6,912 bases of DNA from Bacteroidota bacterium (lineage in GTDB: Bacteria; Bacteroidota; Bacteroidia; Bacteroidales; Prolixibacteraceae): contig JAMDDG010000409.1 in NCBI GenBank assembly GCA_023488865.1, positions 1 to 6,912 on the forward strand. The letters run 5' to 3'. Numbering within the stretch: the stretch's first letter is position 1; every line of letters starts with the position of its first letter. The notes below the pieces were generated by a model that made no database searches, was not told the origin of the DNA, and saw nothing but the letters and a program-made list of their open reading frames with translations. Positions 1 to 5,852 of this stretch are shown here, piece by piece. Position numbers and translations under genes: made by a program.

Positions 1-603
1 GCTAGTGAAAAAGTTGAAAACGATTCTTACTTCATTCAACAATTAGCTTTTTGTACCTATAAGAATAAATCTGTTAGTCCAAATATCGCTTTAACAGATG
101 CTTTGACAATAATAAATCAACTTGAGCCAGAAGATAGGAATACAACAGACCCTGAGACTTTGGGAATAACTGGGGCTATTTACAAAAGACTATGGCTAAA
201 CAATAAGGAAACGATAGAATATCTTGATAGAGCAATCGAATACTACAAAAGAGGATTTACAATAAATCAAGATTATTATACAGGAGAAAATTATGCATTA
301 TGCCTTGACTTAAAATCAACTATTACAACTGACGAAGAAGAGAAAATTTATTTAAAATATTCAGCTAAAACGACTCGTAAGGAGATTATTGAAATAATTG
401 AAAAATTAAAAAGTGATGACGATTTTGAGTTAAGAAGTGACTTGAAATGGATTTACGCTACATTATCTCATTGTCATTTTGCAACTGGCGATACCGATAA
501 TTATCAAAGCTATAATGCAAAATTTCATGAACTTAATCCTGATAAATGGGAAATACAGTCTTATAAAAACTCTCTTGAACAATTAACCGAAATAGTAAAG
601 TAA
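1..603 (+). CDS. TPR / TRAFs-binding-domain protein, 5'-truncated by window edge
   Basis: The frame is open from base 1 to the TAA at 601-603 (200 codons), so the start lies outside the window. A TTG at 103 is in frame but is not a believable start, because the residues before it (for example YFIQQLAFCTYKNK) match the pattern of the family. Residues about 53-65 read ETLGITGAIYKRLW, followed by a helix with LDRAIEYYKRGF and then DYYTGENYALCLDL. From memory this is the signature of bacterial tetratricopeptide proteins with a TRAFs-binding (DUF4071) domain, related to the regulatory region of animal ASK1 kinases. A later helix pair (WIYATLSHCHFATGD...YQSYNAKFHEL) looks like a further TPR. No membrane segment is visible. 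It is very AT-rich (about 25% G+C at 301-360). It ends one base before the TIR gene, so the two are probably co-translated. The likely role is a sensor, scaffold or regulator of the TIR partner; this is inference, since the N-terminal domain is not in view. Confidence 0.75.
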   Translation, partial: ASEKVENDSYFIQQLAFCTYKNKSVSPNIALTDALTIINQLEPEDRNTTDPETLGITGAIYKRLWLNNKETIEYLDRAIEYYKRGFTINQDYYTGENYALCLDLKSTITTDEEEKIYLKYSAKTTRKEIIEIIEKLKSDDDFELRSDLKWIYATLSHCHFATGDTDNYQSYNAKFHELNPDKWEIQSYKNSLEQLTEIVK

Positions 604-604
604 A

Positions 605-1009
605 ATGGCAAAAGACTACAAAATTTTCGTGAGTCACTCGTGGGCTCATAGTGATGACTTAATTGCGTTTAGAAATCTACTGAATGGAAGAGGATATTTT
701 AATGTTGAGTTTACGGAAGCATCAAAAGATGTTCCAATAAATTCGGAGAATGCTTCATACGTAAAATCAAGATTAAAAAGTAAAATTGTTAATTCAGATG
801 TGGTTCTTGCTTTAGCTGGAATATACGCATCTCATAGTGATTGGATGATTTGGGAATTAGACACGGCTGTAAATAATAGTATTCCAATAGTTGGAGTTAT
901 TCCGAGAGGACAAGAAAGGATATCTCAGGAAGTTTATAGCCGTTCAAAAGTTGATGTTAGATGGAATACAGAGAGCATTGTTGAAGCAATTCGTAATCAG
1001 GCAAAATAA
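605..1009 (+). CDS. ThsB/MTH538-like TIR domain protein
   Basis: A 134-aa cytosolic protein made almost entirely of one TIR-like fold (DUF1863/MTH538 group, which includes ThsB of the Thoeris system). Visible marks are the first strand KIFVSHSW (residues 6-13), the strand DVVLALAGIYASHSDW (65-80), and a W80-xxx-E84 element in WMIWE, where E84 is the best candidate for the catalytic glutamate of NAD-cleaving TIRs. PIVGVIPRGQERIS (94-107) and the closing RWNTESIVEAI are also typical. TIR enzymes of this group hydrolyse NAD+ or convert it to cyclic ADP-ribose signals on phage infection. The ATG at 605 follows the upstream stop by one base (TAAAATG), which fixes the start and implies translational coupling. 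No ThsA effector (SIR2 or Macro/SLOG protein) is present, so this is not a standard Thoeris operon as far as the window shows. The family call is firm; the enzymatic outcome is inferred. Confidence 0.87.
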   Translation: MAKDYKIFVSHSWAHSDDLIAFRNLLNGRGYFNVEFTEASKDVPINSENASYVKSRLKSKIVNSDVVLALAGIYASHSDWMIWELDTAVNNSIPIVGVIPRGQERISQEVYSRSKVDVRWNTESIVEAIRNQAK

Positions 1010-1018
1010 AACACGAAT

Positions 1019-1151
1019 GCACAACATCAGCTACCCGTCAAGTGCGGCAGCGGTGGTTTTCGGTGTGTATCTTTCCGCTCGGTCCCAAGTGCTCGGGATT
1101 GACAGGAAATCGCCCGCAATCCGCCCCTGCGTGTAGCTTCATACGTTATTA
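1019..1151 (+). repeat. attC-like GC-rich palindromic element (possible cassette end)
   Basis: This non-coding block is about 62% G+C at 1081-1140, against roughly 25-33% in the preceding genes. It folds back on itself. AAC at 1023-1025 opposes GTT at 1145-1147. AGCTAC (1029-1034) pairs with GTAGCT (1133-1138). GCGG (1044-1047) pairs with CCGC (1121-1124). GCGG (1050-1053) pairs with CCGC (1114-1117). TTTC (1058-1061) can pair with GAAA (1106-1109). An apical stem joins 1080-1086 to 1095-1101 with two G-T pairs. AAC...GTT outer boxes, an unpaired spacer, an inner box and a long variable stem are the architecture of integron attC sites, and the word GCGGTGGTTTTCGGT recalls Vibrio VCR sites as I remember them. 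Against it, the outer boxes match RYYYAAC/GTTRRRY only in part. An 81-codon open frame crosses it but has no protein character. Confidence 0.42.
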
Positions 1152-1167
1152 CTAATCCAAAGTTAAG

Positions 1168-1198
1168 AGCACTAAGTATTAACCGTAAAAAGCACTAA
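1168..1198 (+). repeat. AGCACTAA direct repeat before the restriction gene
   Basis: The word AGCACTAA occurs at 1168-1175 and again at 1191-1198, start to start 23 bp apart, just ahead of the ATG at 1208. Two copies about two helical turns apart could be an operator for control of the restriction gene, but no regulator gene is seen nearby. I also see no convincing TAnnTTTG promoter element in 1140-1207. The repeat is real in the sequence; any function is a guess. Confidence 0.3.
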
Positions 1199-1207
1199 AT
1201 CAGATAA

Positions 1208-4200
1208 ATGAAATTAGATCTACTCAAACCTGCAAAATCCTTAAACAAGGCCTACTTTAAGCAATCGCTTAAACGCGAGCAGATAGAGCTTTTCAAATCT
1301 GAATTGCAAAAGACCTTTAACCACATCGACGAGAATCAGGACGAAGAATACCACAAGAACGTCATCTCCAAACTATTGTTGGAGGTTTACTGCAAGGACA
1401 AATACCTGGTTAACGTAAACAAGAAGCAAGATTTGGTAATCCGTAACGGCAACAAGATAAATGATGAGATTGCCGTTATTATAGAGTTTAAGAAACCAAC
1501 CGAAAAAAAGGACATGGTTTCGAAGGACAAAGCCAACGTGAAAGCCCTGCAGGAACTGGTTTTGTATTACCTGCGCGAAACCATCGACCACGACAACCAC
1601 AAAATAAAATACCTCATCGCGACCAACATTTATGAGTGGTTTATCTTTGACGAACTTTGGTTTGAAAAAAACATCTTCAAAAACGCCAAACTCAAGACGG
1701 ACTACGAAAACTGGAAAGTAAGCGGACACAATACACAACATTTTTACGACCTGATAGCCGCCAAATATCTTGATAGCATTGACGAAGAAGTGCCCTGCAC
1801 CTACTTCAACTTAAAGGACTTTGAGAAAATAATTTCAAATTCCGAAAAAGAAGACGATAACGCGCTCATCGACCTTTACAAAATCCTTTCGCCCGAACAT
1901 CTTTTAAAGAAACCTTTTGCCAACGACAGCAATTCACTCAACAAAGAATTTTATAACGAGTTGCTTCATATCATCGGATTGGAGGAAACGAAAGACAGCG
2001 CCAAAAAATTAATCGAACGCAAAGAATTAAAACACCGCGATGAAGGTTCGCTGCTCGAAAACACCATCAATATTCTTCAAAGAGAAAAACGGTTTGGATA
2101 TGACGATGATATAGAAACACAGCATAGATATTTCGAGTTGGCCTTAGAGCTGTGTATTACCTGGCTCAACAGGATTTTATTTTTGAAATTATTAGAGGGT
2201 CAGCTCATCAAATATCACCGGGGCGATAAAAGTCATTCGTTCTTAAACACCAATACGGTAAAGGACTTTGACGAATTAGACGAACTGTTTTTTGAAGTAT
2301 TGGCAGTGTCTCCCGATAAAAGAAGTCAGTCAGTTTCTGATAAGTATGGAAATATTCCGTATCTGAACAGTTCCCTTTTTGAGCATACCGATGCAGAATT
2401 GAATTACATTTTTATCAGAGACCTGAAAGACCGCTTAGAAATTCCAATTTACCACACCACCGTTTTTAAAGACGATAGCGGCAAACGAATTACCGGCAAG
2501 AAAAACACCCTAAAATACCTGTTCGAGTTTTTAGAGGCATACGATTTTGCAAGCGACAGTTCTGCAAAAATTCAGGAGCAAAACAAAAATATCATCAATG
2601 CAGCGGTGCTTGGTTTGATTTTTGAAAAAATCAACGGATACAAAGACGGCTCATTCTTCACGCCAGGTTTCATTACGATGTATATGTGCCGCGAGACCAT
2701 ACGCAAAACGGTTTTGCAGAAGTTCAACGAGGCAAATAATTGGGAGTGCAAAACATTCGACGACATAGAACAGAAACTTGACCATACTGACAAAGAACAG
2801 CGTAAACAAGCAAACAACGTCATCAACTCCATAAAAATATGCGACCCGGCGGTAGGTTCCGGACACTTTTTGGTTTCGGCATTAAACGAATTGATTGCCA
2901 TAAAAAGCGACTTACGAATATTGGAGGATAGAAATGGAAAATTGATAAGACAATATAAAGCGACAGTTGTAAACGATGAGCTTTTTGTGTACGATGTTGA
3001 AGACGGAGCTCAATTTGAATACTTTGCCCCCAAGAAAAACAGAGAGGTAATTATTCAAAATCAATTTGGTGGCGATAAATTTTCGGTTACATTACCTATT
3101 AGCGATAAGCAAATAATACAGGAATCGCTGTTTCATGAAAAGCAAACGATCATTGAAAACTGTTTGTTTGGCGTTGACATCAATCCAAAATCGGTCATGA
3201 TTTGCCGTTTGCGTTTGTGGGTCGAGTTGCTCAAAAATTCATACTACCGCATAGAGACGTTGCATGCAACGTCTCTACTACCGGAATTGGAAACATTGCC
3301 CAACATTGACATAAATATCAAATGCGGCAACTCGCTGATAAGCCGCTTTGCCATTGACGATAAAAATTCACTGCTTCCCAAGGATCGTCCGTATATAAAA
3401 CGGTTAATTGAAAATTACAAAATATTTGTTGCCGGTTATAAAAACGCTTTAGACAAAAGAGAAAAGGAAAATTTCCGGAGGCTCATCCGTAACATTAAAA
3501 CGGAATTTGAATCATATGCCTCCCCGAATGACAAACAATTCTTACAGTTGAAAGCATTGAAAGAAAAGTTGGGAGCAAGGCAATTCTCACTCTTCTATGA
3601 CGAGGAAGAGAAGAAAAAATGGGTTGAAGAAACCGAAGAACTATCAAGGCAGGTAACCGAACTCGATCGGCAATACACAGAGAAACTAAAAACGATTTAT
3701 GGCAACTCTTTTGAATGGCGTTTTGAATTTCCCGAAGTGTTGGATGAAGATGGTCAGTTTGTTGGATTTGATTTAGTAATTGGAAATCCACCGTATTTCA
3801 CTTTGGCAAAAGATGAAAAAAACAGCTATTATAAAACAGCTTACAAAACATTCAATTCTACCGGCGATATTTACTGTTTGTTTTATGAATTGGGTAAAAA
3901 TATCTTATCTCCAAATGCTACGCTTTCCTACATTACATCCAATAAATGGTTGAGGGCAAATTATGGAACGGAATTGAGAAATTTTTTATTAGAGAAAACA
4001 AATCCATTGTTGCTTATTGATTTTAATTGGTATCAGGTGTTTGAAAATGCCAGTGTGGATACTAACATTTTAATTTATCAAAATCAACCTAATTCAGGCG
4101 ATACAAAAGGGGTTTTGGCAAATGATGATTTTAAAATCGAGCAATTAGCTCATTTTGTGGTTAATAATATACATGCCATTAGTTTATCTGCAAATGATTA

Positions 4201-5176
4201 CTGGAGTATTGTCTCCAACGAAAGAAAAAAAATAAAGCAAAAATTTAAAGCAACAGGAAAACCTCTTTTGGAATGGGATATAAAAATAAACTATGGCATA
4301 AAAACTGCTCTCAACGAAGCCTTTATTGTTGATGCTAAAACTAAAAACGAATTAATAAAAAAAGACCCCAATAGTGCAAAAGTATTAAAGCGATTGTTAA
4401 GAGGAAGGGATGTGGAAAAGTATGCTACCAATTTTCAAGAATTATGGTTGATATTTTTCCCCAAAGGATTTACTATAAAAAAAATGCTCAATATTAATCA
4501 GGACTTTGATGATCAAGACTTTATCGTTAATGAACCTATGCCAAGATATGGTTATATTGAGTATAATGAAGCATGGGATTATATTACTGCCAATTATCCG
4601 GCAATTGCAAATCATTTATTTCCATTTAAGCAAAATGCAGAGAAAAGAGCTGATCAAGGTGATTACTGGTGGGAACTCAGAGCTTGTGATTATTACAACG
4701 AATTTGAAAAGGAAAAATTAGTTTGGGCTGAAACGATGAGGGTTCATAAAACCGGGGATAGAAGTTTTCCTCGTTTTGGTTATGATAACAATCAACTGTT
4801 CACCGATAAAACAGCATTTATAGGTGTAGGGGAAAGGATAAAATATCTGTTGGCAGTTTTAAATTCGTCCATAGGCAGATGGCTTATTCAAGAATATGTT
4901 ACCAAATTGGATACGGGTGGATACATGATGCAGAAAACTTTTTTAGATAAAATTCCTATTTATTTTCCTACTGATAATGAAGAAAAGCCGTTTGTAGAAA
5001 TCGTTGATAAAATAATTGAAGCAAAAAGTACAGACCCACAAGCCAACACCATCGAGCTTGAAAAAGAAATAGATAAAATGGTTTACAAGCTGTACGAGCT
5101 TACTTATGAGGAAGTAAAGGTGGTTGATCCGGATTTCACCTTAACAGAAGAGGAATATAATCAAATCAGAATTTAA
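1208..5176 (+). CDS. Type IIG (Eco57I-like) restriction-modification enzyme
   Basis: A 1322-aa single-chain restriction endonuclease and N6-adenine DNA methyltransferase. The N-terminus has a PD-(D/E)XK nuclease pattern: E59, D75 and E93-F-K95 within IIEFKKP. The methyltransferase core follows, with SAM-binding motif I DPAVGSGHF at 546-554, FGVDINPKS with D657 as the motif II acid, and catalytic motif IV NPPY at 860-863; this is the gamma order. A charged, probably coiled-coil stretch lies between motifs II and IV (about 735-840). The C-terminal part has GIKTALNEAF (1030-1039) and LLRGRDVEKY (around 1065-1071), typical of the TaqI-like target-recognition domain. It is longer than Eco57I itself (about 1000 aa), but the architecture is complete and unbroken. 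An in-frame TAA directly precedes ATG 1208, so no earlier start is possible; no clear ribosome-binding site is seen. Likely function: methylates host sites and cleaves unmodified foreign DNA. The recognition sequence cannot be told. The 3' part is more AT-rich than the 5' part, and residues 682-690 are encoded by a palindrome. Confidence 0.93.
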   Translation: MKLDLLKPAKSLNKAYFKQSLKREQIELFKSELQKTFNHIDENQDEEYHKNVISKLLLEVYCKDKYLVNVNKKQDLVIRNGNKINDEIAVIIEFKKPTEKKDMVSKDKANVKALQELVLYYLRETIDHDNHKIKYLIATNIYEWFIFDELWFEKNIFKNAKLKTDYENWKVSGHNTQHFYDLIAAKYLDSIDEEVPCTYFNLKDFEKIISNSEKEDDNALIDLYKILSPEHLLKKPFANDSNSLNKEFYNELLHIIGLEETKDSAKKLIERKELKHRDEGSLLENTINILQREKRFGYDDDIETQHRYFELALELCITWLNRILFLKLLEGQLIKYHRGDKSHSFLNTNTVKDFDELDELFFEVLAVSPDKRSQSVSDKYGNIPYLNSSLFEHTDAELNYIFIRDLKDRLEIPIYHTTVFKDDSGKRITGKKNTLKYLFEFLEAYDFASDSSAKIQEQNKNIINAAVLGLIFEKINGYKDGSFFTPGFITMYMCRETIRKTVLQKFNEANNWECKTFDDIEQKLDHTDKEQRKQANNVINSIKICDPAVGSGHFLVSALNELIAIKSDLRILEDRNGKLIRQYKATVVNDELFVYDVEDGAQFEYFAPKKNREVIIQNQFGGDKFSVTLPISDKQIIQESLFHEKQTIIENCLFGVDINPKSVMICRLRLWVELLKNSYYRIETLHATSLLPELETLPNIDINIKCGNSLISRFAIDDKNSLLPKDRPYIKRLIENYKIFVAGYKNALDKREKENFRRLIRNIKTEFESYASPNDKQFLQLKALKEKLGARQFSLFYDEEEKKKWVEETEELSRQVTELDRQYTEKLKTIYGNSFEWRFEFPEVLDEDGQFVGFDLVIGNPPYFTLAKDEKNSYYKTAYKTFNSTGDIYCLFYELGKNILSPNATLSYITSNKWLRANYGTELRNFLLEKTNPLLLIDFNWYQVFENASVDTNILIYQNQPNSGDTKGVLANDDFKIEQLAHFVVNNIHAISLSANDYWSIVSNERKKIKQKFKATGKPLLEWDIKINYGIKTALNEAFIVDAKTKNELIKKDPNSAKVLKRLLRGRDVEKYATNFQELWLIFFPKGFTIKKMLNINQDFDDQDFIVNEPMPRYGYIEYNEAWDYITANYPAIANHLFPFKQNAEKRADQGDYWWELRACDYYNEFEKEKLVWAETMRVHKTGDRSFPRFGYDNNQLFTDKTAFIGVGERIKYLLAVLNSSIGRWLIQEYVTKLDTGGYMMQKTFLDKIPIYFPTDNEEKPFVEIVDKIIEAKSTDPQANTIELEKEIDKMVYKLYELTYEEVKVVDPDFTLTEEEYNQIRI
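3252..3277. repeat. 26-bp perfect palindrome inside the restriction gene
   Basis: The arms TAGAGACGTTGCA and TGCAACGTCTCTA are exact reverse complements with no spacer. The element lies in frame in the type IIG gene and encodes residues 682-690 (IETLHATSL), between the motif II region (ending KNSYY) and the conserved-looking ELETLPNIDINIKCGNSL. Such a long exact palindrome is not expected by chance in coding DNA. The same GAGACGTTGCATGCAACGTCTC core is, in my memory, a dispersed repeat in Bacteroidota and cyanobacterial genomes. Confidence 0.85.
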
Positions 5177-5215
5177 TAGGGATAAAACTTCTACGTGGGG
5201 ACAAATTGTCCCTAT
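5176..5215. repeat. Nested palindrome after the restriction gene
   Basis: ATAGGGA (5176-5182) is the reverse complement of TCCCTAT (5209-5215). Inside the right half, GGGACAA (5198-5204) and TTGTCCC (5206-5212) form a second, exact palindrome around one base. The element begins on the last base of the restriction gene's stop codon and ends one base before an out-of-frame ATG at 5216. It could form a hairpin that slows transcription between the two genes, but no T-run follows it, so I do not call it a terminator. It looks more like a short dispersed repeat. Confidence 0.6.
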
Positions 5216-5228
5216 ATGGAAAAAGGAT

Positions 5229-5674
5229 ATGGAAAATCAATCGGAAATATTGTTTTACACAGCGGATGATGGCAAAACGAAACTTCAGGTCAGGCTGGAG
5301 GATGAAACTGTTTGGCTGAGTCAAAAACAGATTTCTGAATTGTTTGACAAAAGCCGGGTAACGATTACTGAACATATCGGAAACGTTTTTTCTGAGGGTG
5401 AATTGGACGAGATTTCAGTATGTCGGAATTTCCGACATACTGCCGATGATGGTAAAACGTATGATACACAATATTATAATCTCGATGTGATTATCTCGGT
5501 AGGTTACCGGGTAAAATCGCAAAGAGGCACTCAATTCCGGATTTGGACAACACAACGGCTAAAGGAATATATTGTAAAAGGATTTGCATTAGACGATGAA
5601 CGCTTAAAGCGAATCACATTTCCGATTTCGACAAGGCCATAAAAGAAATCGAGAAAAAGAGTAAAAAGGAATAA
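5229..5674 (+). pseudogene. rhuM: rhuM-family gene with internal deletion and frameshift
   Basis: From ATG 5229 the frame reads as the N-terminal part of the RhuM (virulence RhuM/PF13310) family: EILFYTADDGKTKLQVRLED, VWLSQKQISELFDKSRVTIT, then YYNLDVIISVGYRVKSQRGT and FRIWTTQRLKEYIVKGFALD. It runs to DDERLKR and then stops at 5640-5642 after 137 aa, whereas family members are usually about 300 aa or more. Immediately after, in the +2-shifted frame, bases 5624-5671 read DFDKAIKEIEKKSKKE and end at TAA 5672-5674, which looks like the normal C-terminal end of this family. The middle (roughly 170-200 residues by family length) is therefore missing, with the junction near 5608-5623, and the tail is out of frame. 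The biochemical role of RhuM is not established; members often sit beside or inside restriction-modification loci, as here. A short N-terminal product might still be made. A 27-bp palindrome lies within it. Confidence 0.82.
5416..5442. repeat. 27-bp palindrome inside the rhuM remnant
   Basis: The arms CAGTATGTCGGAA (5416-5428) and TTCCGACATACTG (5430-5442) are exact reverse complements around a single T at 5429. It encodes about residues 63-71 (SVCRNFRHT) of the RhuM frame, directly before the conserved ADDGKTY...YYNLD segment. It may be a dispersed repeat that settled in a variable part of the protein, or a hairpin formed by native coding sequence; family members I recall carry similar residues here, so an insertion is not certain. 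Confidence 0.65.
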
Positions 5675-5683
5675 TTCACCGAC

Positions 5684-5695
5684 GGGTTTAAACCC
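5684..5695. repeat. GGGTTTAAACCC palindrome
   Basis: A 12-bp perfect palindrome just past the end of the rhuM remnant. The flanks (GAC before, CCTGTC after) extend it imperfectly. No T-run follows, so a terminator role is doubtful. It adds to the cluster of palindromic words in the 5675-5852 joint. Confidence 0.4.
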
Positions 5696-5701
5696 CCTGT
5701 C

Positions 5702-5823
5702 CAACCACGAATTACACTAATTACACGAATTTAGGAGTAAAAAGACAATGGTTGATTTTTTAGGCAATCCGTTTTTATATTTATTGGGGTTATAATTCGT
5801 GCAATTCGTGTAATTCGTGGTTG
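5702..5823. repeat. 30-bp inverted repeat flanking 62 bp upstream of selD
   Basis: Bases 5702-5731 and 5794-5823 are inverted copies matching at 28 of 30 positions. Each arm is itself built of three near-identical 9-bp units (AATTCGTGC, AATTCGTGT, AATTCGTGG on the right arm). The 62 bp between are AT-rich and hold no gene. The whole is 122 bp, the size of a small non-autonomous element, but no flanking target duplication is evident. I recall AATTCGTGTAATTCGTGG-type words as common repeats in environmental genomes. The right arm supplies the TTG that fits as the -33 box of the selD promoter. Confidence 0.75.
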
Positions 5824-5848
5824 TGAGGGGATTATTTGTTTAATTTTG
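5821..5848 (+). promoter_or_regulatory. Bacteroidota-type promoter of selD
   Basis: TAATTTTG at 5841-5848 matches the Bacteroidota -7 consensus TAnnTTTG exactly. A TTG at 5821-5823, with 17 bases between, fits the -33 element. Transcription would start only a few bases past 5848, at or next to the ATG at 5853, which implies a leaderless or nearly leaderless mRNA. No Shine-Dalgarno sequence is present, in agreement with this. Confidence 0.55.
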
Positions 5849-5852
5849 CGCC

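Noticed and set aside
103..105. TTG as start codon of the first gene
   Set aside because: The frame is open back to base 1 and the upstream residues fit the family, so the gene is cut by the window edge rather than starting here.
605..1009. Complete Thoeris system
   Set aside because: Only a ThsB-like TIR is seen; the neighbour is a TRAFs-binding/TPR protein and not a ThsA, and the upstream region is not visible.
891..1136. Open frame of 81 codons overlapping the TIR gene's 3' end and the GC-rich block
   Set aside because: It is out of frame with the clear TIR gene, starts inside it, and its latter part is simply the palindromic element read as codons; no domain or start signal supports it.
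1373..1741. Minus-strand open frame of 122 codons
   Set aside because: It is antisense to the restriction gene with a hydrophobic, low-complexity make-up typical of a shadow frame.
1208..5176. BREX PglX or a type I HsdM instead of a type IIG enzyme
   Set aside because: There are no BREX companion genes or hsdS/hsdR, and the nuclease motif, methyltransferase and TaqI-like recognition domain are all in one chain, which is the Eco57I arrangement.
5702..5823. CRISPR array
   Set aside because: The 9-bp units are tandem without spacers and the arms are inverted, which does not fit a direct-repeat/spacer pattern.
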